From a virus: DNA of 34,607 nt. The notes below the pieces were generated by a model that saw only the letters and a program-made list of their open reading frames with translations, searched no databases and was not told the origin of the DNA. Each line of letters opens with the position of its first letter. Within the stretch, counting starts at the first letter, position 1. The stretch is from the IMG/VR virus record IMGVR_UViG_3300007734_000610, positions 1 through 34,607 of that record. One strand, given 5' to 3'. A program made the translations under genes and the position numbers. Shown one piece after another: positions 15,755 through 23,208 of the stretch.

Positions 15755-17281
15755 ATGGCAACTAACATTGTTCCGGGTCTTTTCGGCGTAACGCCCGAAT
15801 CGTACCGTCAGCAGCAGCAAGCTGCGTTCGATGCGCGCGCGTTTCAAAATGTTAAGCTAACCTCCGAACAGCAGGCCAACTTGAACATCCAAAGCGGCGC
15901 CTATGGGCTGGCCGGTGGGATAGGCCGCATGTTGGGCGGCGAAGACCCGCAGATGAAGATCATCAGCGGTCGCAATGCTGTGCTGCAACAAATCGACCAA
16001 TCGAGTCCTGAGTCGATCATGCAGGGCGCAAAGCTGCTTGCCCAATCAGGCGATAACGAAGGCGCCATGAGCCTGGCCAACTACGCCCGTCAAGCGCAAT
16101 CTGAACTGGCTGGCGTAGAGCAGAAGCGCGCTCAAACACAAGCATCATTGGCAGCAGCGGCTAGAACGCCTAAAGAAACTGTAGCCCCGGCGGTTCAGAT
16201 ATCAAATGCTATTGAAGAAACTGTGCGGTTTATGAAGACACTTTCTCCGTATAGCTCAGAATACGCTGGGATGGAGGCTAAACTTGCGGCGTTGCACGCC
16301 CAACTTAAAACAGAAAAAGCTAAGTCTTCTACCCAAGATGAACGGTTAATAACATCCATAGAGACTGTAGAAGATTTATTGCGGGATGGTAAATCGCCTA
16401 CACCAGGGCAGTTATCTACTGCAAATATGGCGGCTCAATTGCTGGCTAAACCACGGTCATTTTTTGACCCAACAAGCGGCCAAATGACAACGGTTCCAGC
16501 AGCAGATCCATCAAAAGCGTACCCATTGACATATAAGGCTTTTGGTGAAGGCGCGCCAAAAACGACTACAGTAACCGCGCAACAGGCAACGCCAGGTAAT
16601 CTTCCAGCAGCGTCACAAACACAAATAAGCGACATAGATGCCTCGCTTAAAAAACTTGAAAATTCTAAGCCAGAATTGCAGTCTTTCTTAGCCTCGTTAA
16701 AAAGTGGTGACATTAAATATAATGCTACTTCCAACACGCTAGACCTGTTAGGCGCTACTGTTTTACCAGCGTTTGGTTTCGCAGAACAAGGAGGCCAGGT
16801 AAAGAAAGATGAAATAAAACGCGCCTTAACACAGCGCGTAAACACTCTGTTACTGGCGGCAAAAGGAACGCAAACAGAAGGAGATGCGGTCAGGGCTGCG
16901 GATCAAATTGCTAGTGGCACAACTTATCTGAGCCAAGCGCGCATGATAGGCGCTATAGAAGGACTAGCCGTAACAGAGGATAAATTGGCTTCTGAACTTG
17001 GGGTTAAAAAAGCTACTTTACAATCGCAAGGCCGTCCACCAGCCCCAGCGGCACCGGCACCGGCACCAGCCCCAGCGGCACCGGCACCGGCACCAGCCCC
17101 AGCGGCACCGGCACCGGCACCGGCACCGGCACCGGCACCGGCACCGGCACCGGCACCGGCACCGGCAGCAAATATTCGGGAACAAAAAATTAACGAATTT
17201 ATTGCGTTTAATAAAAATAAACCAACTCGTCAGCAAGCCATAGACGCGCTTGTTAAAGCGGGTAGAATTTCTAAGGAGTAG
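15755..17281 (+). CDS. Ejection (internal virion) protein 2 with Pro-Ala repeat
   Basis: 508 residues, helical and Gln/Ala-rich. Near the N-terminus a QSGAYGLAGGIGRMLGGEDP segment resembles proteins encoded after ejection protein 1 in related environmental phages. The region 430-475 is an (Ala-Pro) repeat encoded by a hexanucleotide microsatellite, acting as a stiff linker to a short C-terminal domain (INEFIAFNKNKPTRQQAIDALVKAG). The SD TAAGGA overlaps the previous stop. The role follows from position and composition. Confidence 0.6.
   Translation: MATNIVPGLFGVTPESYRQQQQAAFDARAFQNVKLTSEQQANLNIQSGAYGLAGGIGRMLGGEDPQMKIISGRNAVLQQIDQSSPESIMQGAKLLAQSGDNEGAMSLANYARQAQSELAGVEQKRAQTQASLAAAARTPKETVAPAVQISNAIEETVRFMKTLSPYSSEYAGMEAKLAALHAQLKTEKAKSSTQDERLITSIETVEDLLRDGKSPTPGQLSTANMAAQLLAKPRSFFDPTSGQMTTVPAADPSKAYPLTYKAFGEGAPKTTTVTAQQATPGNLPAASQTQISDIDASLKKLENSKPELQSFLASLKSGDIKYNATSNTLDLLGATVLPAFGFAEQGGQVKKDEIKRALTQRVNTLLLAAKGTQTEGDAVRAADQIASGTTYLSQARMIGAIEGLAVTEDKLASELGVKKATLQSQGRPPAPAAPAPAPAPAAPAPAPAPAAPAPAPAPAPAPAPAPAPAPAANIREQKINEFIAFNKNKPTRQQAIDALVKAGRISKE
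17038..17166 (+). repeat. 27-bp and ACCGGC tandem repeats
   Basis: Two copies of a 27-bp unit (17038-17064, 17065-17091) and a third that starts at 17092 run into ten perfect ACCGGC hexamers (17107-17166). All unit lengths are multiples of three, so copy-number changes alter the length of the Ala-Pro linker in the ejection protein without shifting the frame. Confidence 0.9.
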
Positions 17282-17286
17282 CTGAC

Positions 17287-19389
17287 ATGGGCCTATTTGA
17301 TGCATGGCAGAACAAAACAGACGCGGCTGCGCTGCAAAAGAAATACCTATCTGATTTTAATAAGGGCCGCGTAAATAAAGCTAATGAAATTGCAGAAGGA
17401 CTAATGCAGTCTGTAGTGGAATTAGGCGTTAAAGTAGGTCTTACAGAACAGCAAACCTTAGATAAACTTAACGCGGCATTAGCGCGCCAGTCTGATAAAT
17501 TAGAATACGACAATAAAATATTGGGAGCGGCGGGTGAAATTATTGGCGAACTTACTATAGCCGCGCCAGCATCGGCAATGGGTTGGTTTGGTACGGGCAG
17601 TAAAGTAACGCAAGTACTTAAACAAGGGTTATTTGGCGGTCTTTGGGAGGGTTTTACTAAACCTACCGAAGGAGATAGATTAACTGAGGCTGGTAAAGCA
17701 GCGGCTATATCGGCAGGCGCTACAGCAGCATTAGGCGCCATTGGTAGGCCGCTTGAAAAACTTACTAATTTTGATTTTAAAGACAATATTAAAGCGGTGC
17801 GTGACGCATCTGCTTCACTAGGCATAACGCCAAATTTACTTGGCGATTTTACTGGTCGTGAAATAACTAGGGTAGCGGAATCGCTTAGTAAAACGCGAGG
17901 TGGTGGTGTAGTTCAAAAATTAAAAGCAAATGTCGATGAACTTGCTAAAGCATCTACTAAGATAGAAACAGAATTTACTGGCGGCGTTAAATACTCTGAA
18001 CAAGCAGGGCAGAACATAGCTACTGCTATACAGACTAACTATAATAATGCTGCTAAACAAGGTGGTGAGCTGTATAAAAAATTAGACTCTATAGTAGCTA
18101 ACAATAACTTAACTAAGATAGAGACTACCGAAACTACAGCGGCGCTGTCAAAAGTTCTTGATGAATACGGCGATTTATTTAAGGTGCTAGAAAGACCGCA
18201 ACTTGAAGCTAAATTTGCGTCTATGCGCGGTAATCTCATTAAAGAAGAGATTAAACAGCCTGCGGGTCTTATAGTTGATGAAGCTGGACGCCCCATTATT
18301 CCAGAAATTAAAGGCCCGGTAGAGTTTACATTTAAGGATCTTAGACAAGCACGCGAAGGTCTTACTGACGCATTACAAGCAGCTAAACGCCAAAATAAAT
18401 TCGGCGCTAAAGAGTCTATACGATTAAATGAAGTAGTTGAGGCATTAGACCGAGACATAGAAAATTGGGGTGCTAATGCGTCTAAGAATGAGTCAGTAGC
18501 CGATGCATGGAAGACTGCACGCGATTATTGGAGGGGCAATGTAATACCCTTGCGCGACGCTGATCTTGCGTTAACTATGTTGAAAGACCCTAATTCTGGG
18601 GAATTAAAAACAGATATTTCTAAGTTAGTTTCACGAATAATATCGAATGATACTGTTGGGCAAGAAGGCGCTAAACGGGCGTCAGCAATTATTTCTAAGG
18701 TACTTCCCGCCGAGGTTAAACAAGATGTAGCGGCTGCGACTTTTAACACGGCGCGTACAGAAGCTACTGATGCTAGTGGCGTATTTGATCCGATAAAATT
18801 CTCTACTTTTTTACAGTCGCGTAAACAAAATTTACAGCCTTTTGTAGACCAGAATCTTGACACGCTGCTTAACAAATACAGCTACATATCCCAGCAATTA
18901 ACAAGATCAGGTGGTGTCATAGGCGACCAACCTATCACAACTGCGTTGCGCGTAGGCGCTGGAGCGGCGATTGGAGGCCCAGCGGGAGCGGCCATGGCTG
19001 CTGTTCCCGTAAATAGACTAGCCGAAGTACTGTCGCGCAATGTGTTTGATACAGCCCCTGGGCGTGCGATCATGCTATCCGCAAAATCAATCGACGATCT
19101 TAGGCCGTTGATAACTGGCGGCATTGTATCTCAGCCTAGTACGGCGTCTGAAGAGCCACAATGGAGCCTTCCCCCAGAAGAAACAGAGTGGAAACTACCT
19201 TCAGAAGGATACGCTACTGAATCAAATCTTAGGGGGATTGCAGACGCGCCGGTATTTACGCCTGATGTAATTAATACCGAAATAGCTACGGTTCAAAAAG
19301 AAATGCCTAATTTAAGCCCAGCAGATCAAGCTACCGCACGGCAAAATATTTTAGATCTTAAAAATAAATTAAGTTTAGCTACGCAATAA
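17287..19389 (+). CDS. Ejection (internal virion) protein 3, large
   Basis: 700 residues, predicted largely helical. The N-terminus (MGLFDAWQNKTDAAALQKKY) is followed by a Gly/Ala hydrophobic segment (ILGAAGEIIGELTIAAPASA...GLFGGLWEG) near 75-120, a second Gly/Ala-rich stretch (RVGAGAAIGGPAGAAMAAVP) near 555-575, and an acidic C-terminus. Such paired membrane-interacting segments suit a protein that is ejected and inserts in the cell envelope. It is visibly more AT-rich than the genes around it (many TTA, ATA, AAA codons), hinting at separate acquisition. No lytic transglycosylase motif was noticed. Confidence 0.6.
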   Translation: MGLFDAWQNKTDAAALQKKYLSDFNKGRVNKANEIAEGLMQSVVELGVKVGLTEQQTLDKLNAALARQSDKLEYDNKILGAAGEIIGELTIAAPASAMGWFGTGSKVTQVLKQGLFGGLWEGFTKPTEGDRLTEAGKAAAISAGATAALGAIGRPLEKLTNFDFKDNIKAVRDASASLGITPNLLGDFTGREITRVAESLSKTRGGGVVQKLKANVDELAKASTKIETEFTGGVKYSEQAGQNIATAIQTNYNNAAKQGGELYKKLDSIVANNNLTKIETTETTAALSKVLDEYGDLFKVLERPQLEAKFASMRGNLIKEEIKQPAGLIVDEAGRPIIPEIKGPVEFTFKDLRQAREGLTDALQAAKRQNKFGAKESIRLNEVVEALDRDIENWGANASKNESVADAWKTARDYWRGNVIPLRDADLALTMLKDPNSGELKTDISKLVSRIISNDTVGQEGAKRASAIISKVLPAEVKQDVAAATFNTARTEATDASGVFDPIKFSTFLQSRKQNLQPFVDQNLDTLLNKYSYISQQLTRSGGVIGDQPITTALRVGAGAAIGGPAGAAMAAVPVNRLAEVLSRNVFDTAPGRAIMLSAKSIDDLRPLITGGIVSQPSTASEEPQWSLPPEETEWKLPSEGYATESNLRGIADAPVFTPDVINTEIATVQKEMPNLSPADQATARQNILDLKNKLSLATQ

Positions 19390-19409
19390 CTGTACTTTTA
19401 GGGTCAAAC

Positions 19410-19556
19410 ATGAAACAAGGTCTGTACAGCAACATCAACGCCAAGCAAAAACGCATTGCGGCTGGATCTGGTGAGAAGATGAACAAGCCCGGTAGCAAGG
19501 CTGCGCCGAGTGCAAAAGATTTCAAAGAGTCGGCTAAAACGGCCAAGAAAAAATGA
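19410..19556 (+). CDS. Conserved small basic phage protein
   Basis: 48 residues: KQGLYSNINAKQKRIAAGSG, then EKMNKPGSKAAPSAKDF.ESAKTAKKK. This type of short Lys-rich protein is frequent in environmental phages next to a DUF6321 protein. It overlaps the next start by ATGA (19553). Function unknown; nucleic-acid binding or virion packaging is possible from charge alone. Confidence 0.6.
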   Translation: MKQGLYSNINAKQKRIAAGSGEKMNKPGSKAAPSAKDFKESAKTAKKK

Positions 19557-19834
19557 AGACCCCAGCCTGGCAGAGGAAAGAGGGTAAGAACCCTGCGGGT
19601 GGCCTAAACGCCAAGGGAAGGGCGTCCTACACCGAAGGCACGCTGAAGCCTCCTGTGAAGTCTGGCGACAATCCGAGGCGCGCCAGTTTCCTCGCGCGGA
19701 TGGCGGGTAACGCAGGCCCAGAGTACAAGGACGGTGAAAAGACCCGGCTGTTGTTGTCGCTCAACGCCTGGGGCGCCAGCAGCAAAGCCGATGCCAAAGC
19801 TAAAGCAAAGGCCATCAGCAAGAGGAACAAGTGA
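19553..19834 (+). CDS. DUF6321-type phage protein
   Basis: 93 residues. KNPAGGLNAKGRASY, TLKPPVKSGDNPRRASFLAR, GPE.KDGEKTRLLLSLNAWG and ASSKADAKA follow the order of conserved blocks in the DUF6321 family of phage proteins. It is strongly basic. The stop overlaps the next gene's GTG start (GTGA). No molecular function is known for the family. Confidence 0.7.
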   Translation: MKTPAWQRKEGKNPAGGLNAKGRASYTEGTLKPPVKSGDNPRRASFLARMAGNAGPEYKDGEKTRLLLSLNAWGASSKADAKAKAKAISKRNK

Positions 19835-20283
19835 TTGATCCGGTCACCGCCTTCATGGCAGCGCAAGCTGCGCTGAAAGGAATCAAGGCGGCGATTGCGA
19901 TGGGGAAGGATGTCCAGGGCATTGCTGGCGACCTGATAAAGTTTTTTGATTTCAAAGATGTCGTAGTCAAGGCGTCCACCAATCGCAAGGGCGACACCGC
20001 CGAGGCGATGTCGATTGTGATGAAGGCGCATCAGCTTCAGACACAAGAAGAAGAGATGAAGAACATGCTGGTGATGTCAGGCAATGGCGACCTGTGGATC
20101 AAGATGCTGGAAGAGAGACTCAAGATACAGAAGGAGCGCAAGGCGGAAGAGGTAGAGCGCAAGAACAGGGCGGCTAAATTCAAACAGGACGCCGAGGAGA
20201 TTGGGATGTACATCGTTGGGTTTCTAATGATCGTTGGCGTTGTGATCTCAGCGTTCTATTTCATAACTTATTTCACGAGATGA
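19831..20283 (+). CDS. Tail-anchored membrane protein of the lysis region
   Basis: 150 residues. The N-terminus MIDPVTAFMAAQAALKGIKA is amphipathic and Ala-rich. A charged helix follows (LWIKMLEERLKIQKERKAEE...) and a single transmembrane segment near the C-terminus (MYIVGFLMIVGVVISAFYFI). The start is GTG at 19831 with AGAGGAA upstream, overlapping the previous stop. Homologues with this start sit before the holin/endolysin genes in environmental phages. It could be a spanin-like or holin-accessory protein; undetermined. Confidence 0.55.
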   Translation: MIDPVTAFMAAQAALKGIKAAIAMGKDVQGIAGDLIKFFDFKDVVVKASTNRKGDTAEAMSIVMKAHQLQTQEEEMKNMLVMSGNGDLWIKMLEERLKIQKERKAEEVERKNRAAKFKQDAEEIGMYIVGFLMIVGVVISAFYFITYFTR

Positions 20284-20287
20284 CTAT

Positions 20288-20488
20288 GTGCGATATGTCG
20301 TTGTCACCTTCTTGCTGTTGTCAATCAGCGGTAGCGCGCAGCGCCCATGGCCTAACACTTGGGGCGTCAGGAAAGAGGTGTGCGATATGAGATGCGGCAA
20401 AGCCCGGTACGGCGCAAACGAGTGGGTCAAGTCTCGCAAGGGAGACTGCGCCGAGGTCTGTCGAAATACGATTGTTTGTTGCAAATGA
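20288..20488 (+). CDS. Secreted Cys-rich small protein
   Basis: 66 residues from a GTG start. A short signal peptide (RYVVVTFLLLSISGSAQ, cleavage probably after GSA or SAQ) leads to a mature part of about 48 residues with six Cys at 32, 36, 54, 58, 64 and 65: C-x3-C-x17-C-x3-C-x5-CC. There is no lipobox, so it is not an Rz1-type lipoprotein. The disulfide-ready pattern points to a periplasmic or extracellular product. It overlaps the next gene by ATGA. Function unknown. Confidence 0.55.
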   Translation: MRYVVVTFLLLSISGSAQRPWPNTWGVRKEVCDMRCGKARYGANEWVKSRKGDCAEVCRNTIVCCK

Positions 20489-20715
20489 AAGCAAAATTAA
20501 CTTTTATCGTTACGGTCATGGTCAGCTTGACGCTGTGCATTGTTGTGCTGTCTATGTCTGGCGTAATGCTACTTGGTCTGTTTGATCCGCTCGTGGACAA
20601 CAATAAAATTTTTGAGCTGGTCGGACCGGCGTTTCAGACGGTTGTCGGTGGCTTCATAGGTCTGCTTGCCGGAGTGAAATTGTCCCACGAAGATGAGAAA
20701 GACTGCAAATGCTAA
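20485..20715 (+). CDS. Two-TM holin-like membrane protein
   Basis: 76 residues. Two hydrophobic helices (FIVTVMVSLTLCIVVLSMSG and FQTVVGGFIGLLAGVKL) are separated by a short polar loop with DPLVDNNKIFEL, and the C-terminus is charged. Size, topology and place just upstream of another membrane protein and the endolysin are holin-like. The start is ATG 20485, overlapping the previous stop. Holin or antiholin function is inferred. Confidence 0.5.
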   Translation: MKAKLTFIVTVMVSLTLCIVVLSMSGVMLLGLFDPLVDNNKIFELVGPAFQTVVGGFIGLLAGVKLSHEDEKDCKC

Positions 20716-21224
20716 CCATCCTATCTACGCTAATCTCGTTCCTAATGGGCGGTCTGCCCAAGCTGTTGGACTTCTTCAAAGACCGCGCCGACAAAAAGCA
20801 GGAACTGGCGCTGGCTCAGATGCAGATTGAGCGCGAACTGGAGATGCGTAAGCTGGGCTACGAGGCGCAGGAGCGAGTCGAGCATATCCATACCGAGCAG
20901 CTCCAGATGGAGACAAGCGCAGCCAAGGACATGGCGGTGATCGGCGCACAGCAGGCTGAGATGCAGGCGATCTACGCTCACGACCAGAGTCTGAACGAGG
21001 GCACTAGCGAATGGATGCACAACCTACGCGCTGGCGTCAGGCCCATCATCACCTTTGGATTCTTTATCCTGATGGTGGCAGTTGATGTTGGGATGTTCGT
21101 CTATGGCTGGAACCGCGATGTACCGTTCCCAGAACTGGCCGAGGCACTTTGGTCAAGCGACAGCCAGGCGCTGTTCTCCAGCATCATTGCGTTCCATTTC
21201 GGTGGTCGGGCATTCGGCAAATGA
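20709..21224 (+). CDS. Holin-3TM-family-like membrane protein
   Basis: 171 residues. A short N-terminal hydrophobic helix (LISFLMGGLPKLLDFF) is followed by a long charged helix (KKQELALAQMQIERELEMR...), then a membrane segment (RPIITFGFFILMVAVDVGMFV) and a C-terminal ALFSSIIAFHFGGRAFGK, the F-G-x-R-A-F ending typical of the 3-TM holin family found in gene-transfer agents and phages. It immediately precedes the endolysin and overlaps it by ATGA, strongly suggesting a lysis role. Confidence 0.6.
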   Translation: MLTILSTLISFLMGGLPKLLDFFKDRADKKQELALAQMQIERELEMRKLGYEAQERVEHIHTEQLQMETSAAKDMAVIGAQQAEMQAIYAHDQSLNEGTSEWMHNLRAGVRPIITFGFFILMVAVDVGMFVYGWNRDVPFPELAEALWSSDSQALFSSIIAFHFGGRAFGK

Positions 21225-21703
21225 AAGTCTCGGACAAGTGCATCAGCATGATCCGACACCATGAGGGTGTACGGTTCCGCGCATATCGTTGCCCAGCAAA
21301 ACTTTGGACAATCGGAGTCGGTCATGTTTTATACCCCAATCAAGGTCGTTTACCTTTGGATCAGCGACAATATTTTCAGCTTCAGGAATCGGATAACCGC
21401 ACCTTTTCAGCGGAGGAAGTAGATGGAATTCTTCGATCTGATCTGGCGCGATTTGAGCGTGGGGTCGCCATTCAATGTCCTGTTAGCCTTACACAGGGTC
21501 AGTTTGATGCTCTTGTCAGCTTCTCTTTTAATTGTGGTTTGGGAACTCTACAGCGTTCTACGCTGCGCCAGAAACTCCTACGAGGGGAGACAGAGGACGC
21601 AGCGCAAGAACTACTGAAGTACACCATCGGCGGCGGCAGGGTGCTGCCGGGGCTGGTCAAGAGGCGCCAGGACGAGAGAGCAGTATTTCTCGGTACGCCT
21701 TGA
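21221..21703 (+). CDS. Endolysin, GH24 lysozyme (muramidase)
   Basis: 160 residues. The catalytic pattern E-x8-(D/C)-x5-T is present as E15, C24 and T30 within HHEGVRFRAY and CPAKLWTIGVGH, so this is the Cys variant of the T4-type triad. Further family features are FDALVSFSFNCGLG and a C-terminal GLVKRRQDERAVFL. It cleaves peptidoglycan glycan strands at the end of infection. There is no N-terminal signal or SAR segment, so release must depend on the holin-like genes upstream. The start is ATG 21221, overlapping the previous stop; the frame extends further 5' but without merit. Confidence 0.9.
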   Translation: MKVSDKCISMIRHHEGVRFRAYRCPAKLWTIGVGHVLYPNQGRLPLDQRQYFQLQESDNRTFSAEEVDGILRSDLARFERGVAIQCPVSLTQGQFDALVSFSFNCGLGTLQRSTLRQKLLRGETEDAAQELLKYTIGGGRVLPGLVKRRQDERAVFLGTP

Positions 21704-21824
21704 TCGCGTCCTTGCGTTCGCATTGCAACTGCTGGATCAGGTCGTGATCCTGTTGAAGCTGCTTATAGGCCGCTTCTGCGAATTGGATTAGCTGGTCTAG
21801 CGGCCATGTGCTGAAGTTCGGCAT
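21657..21824 (-). CDS. Small helical phage protein, last gene of the minus operon
   Basis: 55 residues, starting MPNFSTWPLDQLIQFAEAAY and continuing as a helix with QQLQCERKDAIKAYREILL. The layout recalls short coiled-coil proteins of other phages (MPNF.TW...L..FA). It overlaps the upstream 63-residue gene by 62 bases and the convergent endolysin gene by 47 bases. Function unknown. Confidence 0.55.
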   Translation of the reverse strand: MPNFSTWPLDQLIQFAEAAYKQLQQDHDLIQQLQCERKDAIKAYREILLSRPGAS

Positions 21825-21954
21825 CTAATTTCTTTCGTAACCAAGTACTACCACCTAAGCGTAGGAACATGATGTGCTGCGCCTCGGTCAGTCGGGCGCT
21901 CATGTCTGGCGCGATATAGTGTGGGCCTGTCAGTTCGCTTTTGGGTCGTGGCAT
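21763..21954 (-). CDS. Small conserved phage protein
   Basis: 63 residues starting MPRPKSELTGPHYIAPDMSA, then LTEAQHIMFLRLGGSTWLRKKL. The RLGG..WLR..L core is recognisable in short phage proteins of unknown function and could be a small helical DNA-binding unit. The start overlaps the preceding gene by 25 bases, in keeping with the packed operon. Confidence 0.6.
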   Translation of the reverse strand: MPRPKSELTGPHYIAPDMSARLTEAQHIMFLRLGGSTWLRKKLDAELQHMAARPANPIRRSGL

Positions 21955-22115
21955 ATGCCGTGTGCCTCTTCTACTAGCCTAACATACATTGTCATCCAAC
22001 TGCCCCACCGCTTAACAATTTCAGCTTGTGTCAGGGGTGTCAGCGGCGTCCAGTTTGTTAGGACATGGTTCAGCCGCTTGTCCAACTCGTCAAAGGCTTC
22101 GTCTTCTTCGTTCAT
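21930..22115 (-). CDS. Small acidic phage protein
   Basis: 61 residues: MNEEDEAFDELDKRLNHVLT, then PLTQAEIVKRWGSWMTMYVRLVEEAHGICHD. Predicted helical. ATG 22115 overlaps the preceding gene's stop (ATGA) and has GGGGGA 4 bases upstream; a GTG at 22139 would lengthen it but is unsupported. Function unknown. Confidence 0.55.
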   Translation of the reverse strand: MNEEDEAFDELDKRLNHVLTNWTPLTPLTQAEIVKRWGSWMTMYVRLVEEAHGICHDPKAN

Positions 22116-22285
22116 CTTGTCCCCCAGAAATAGCCCCACATAAATCCAACGGCGAATACCAGCGCCGCCACGCCAACGATAGCCAGCCCTGTGCGTACAA
22201 CACCGGCTACTGTGTCGGCGTAGGAGTGTTCAAACCCAATAGGGTGGCTGTCCTTTTGCAAGTACTTGTAGTCCCAATCAGTCAT
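22112..22285 (-). CDS. Small single-TM protein
   Basis: 57 residues, below the usual calling threshold. The polar N-terminus (MTDWDYKYLQKDSHPIGFEH) leads to one membrane segment (RTGLAIVGVAALVFAVGFMW), ending GYFWGTR. The start overlaps the previous gene by 8 bases and the stop overlaps the next by ATGA, which confirms the frame. Likely an inner-membrane protein of unknown role. Confidence 0.55.
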   Translation of the reverse strand: MTDWDYKYLQKDSHPIGFEHSYADTVAGVVRTGLAIVGVAALVFAVGFMWGYFWGTR

Positions 22286-22484
22286 GCTCACCTCGGCTCT
22301 GTATGGTTAGATGCGCCATCGCCCCTGGCCTAGTGGGTGTGGCCCAATCCGTCTTGTAGGTCTGCCCGTCCTTGATGTGGTTAAATGTCACCGCTGGCGC
22401 TTCGCCATCCAGCTTCGCGCGTGGCTCGAACTTGCCCCGGAACAGGGCCAGCATAGACTTCTGGCTTAACTTTATCTCGCTCAT
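22278..22484 (-). CDS. Small unknown protein
   Basis: 68 residues: MSEIKLSQKSMLALFRGKFE, then AVTFNHIKDGQTYKTDWATP. Mixed alpha/beta with no recognised motif. The start ATG 22484 overlaps the transporter's stop (ATGA); a longer frame upstream lies inside the transporter gene and is rejected. Being coupled to the transporter makes it a possible cassette member, but function is unknown. Confidence 0.5.
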   Translation of the reverse strand: MSEIKLSQKSMLALFRGKFEPRAKLDGEAPAVTFNHIKDGQTYKTDWATPTRPGAMAHLTIQSRGEHD

Positions 22485-22972
22485 AGCTGCACCTTCTTCT
22501 GCACCTGCACGGCCAGTAGCCACGCCCAAACAGCACCTCCGGCTACTTTGGCAACAAATTGCATTGCGACAATTTGAGGCATTAGCATACCAAATGCAAT
22601 TGTTGGAAACAACAGGCTATCAACCGCAGCGCCCACCACATTAGAACCGTTGGCGCGGAACATCCATGACCCGCGCAACCGCGTAAACGCGCCCCAGTCC
22701 ACAAGCGATGAAGCCGTAAACGCACACGCCGACGCGATGGCGATCTGACCGGCGGCAGGGTTGAGAACATAAGTAAGCGCGCCAGTTGCGGCTATCAGCG
22801 CGCCCATTTGCCAAACGCGCAGTCGAACATGCAGCCAGTCGCGCAGGGCAAGGTCTAAACCAATCAAAAAGAATGCATTGATTGGGCTTATTGCAGGGCC
22901 AAAAGCCACTACAAGCAGGTTGGCCGCAATCATGGCGGCTAAATATAGAGCAATTGCAAAGTAGAGAATCAT
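22481..22972 (-). CDS. VUT-family (YhhQ-like) 7-deazaguanine precursor transporter
   Basis: 163 residues, about six hydrophobic segments. Conserved VUT/YhhQ features are visible: AANLLVVAFGP near 17-26, SPINAFFLIGLDLALRDWLH at 29-48, ASSLVDWGAF at 87-96, and RANGSNVVGAAVDSLLFPTI at 106-125. E. coli YhhQ imports the queuosine precursors preQ0 and preQ1. Lying two genes after dpdA in a coupled operon, this protein would supply the modified base precursor from outside the cell. Family assignment is confident; the exact substrate is inferred. Confidence 0.8.
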   Translation of the reverse strand: MILYFAIALYLAAMIAANLLVVAFGPAISPINAFFLIGLDLALRDWLHVRLRVWQMGALIAATGALTYVLNPAAGQIAIASACAFTASSLVDWGAFTRLRGSWMFRANGSNVVGAAVDSLLFPTIAFGMLMPQIVAMQFVAKVAGGAVWAWLLAVQVQKKVQL

Positions 22973-23208
22973 GGTCTTGTCGTTTCAATAGCGACGCCGT
23001 GGTGATCCGCGACGAGGGTTTGTTTTCCGCCAAATTTTTTATGCAAATCTTCAGCAATCAGTTCGTGAAAGCCGCTGGCGTAGTTTTTAAATTGGTCAAT
23101 GATGTCTTCTACCGGAATTATTTCTTCTGTGGTAATCTCCAAAAAATATTTGATGCGCGTTTCGTTGAGAGGGCATAAGCAAAAAAATTCAGTCTTGTAG
23201 GTATTCAT
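22969..23208 (-). CDS. DpdA-adjacent small protein, possible minimal T-fold
   Basis: 79 residues. It sits between dpdA (20-base overlap) and the transporter (ATGA overlap). The sequence reads as two strands (TYKTEFFCLCP, RIKYFLEITTEE), two helices (VEDIIDQFKNYA, FHELIAEDLHKKF) and two strands (KQTLVADH, HGVAIETTRP), i.e. beta-beta-alpha-alpha-beta-beta. That is the order of the T-fold used by QueD, QueF, FolE and FolB, enzymes of pterin and 7-deazaguanine pathways. The similarity is by eye only, and I do not recognise a named family. The longer open frame upstream is dpdA antiphase sequence. Confidence 0.6.
   Translation of the reverse strand: MNTYKTEFFCLCPLNETRIKYFLEITTEEIIPVEDIIDQFKNYASGFHELIAEDLHKKFGGKQTLVADHHGVAIETTRP

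Noticed and set aside
17018-17305. Minus-strand Cys-Arg repeat frame and plus-strand His-Arg repeat frame
   Set aside because: Both are alternative readings of the ACCGGC microsatellite inside the ejection protein gene.
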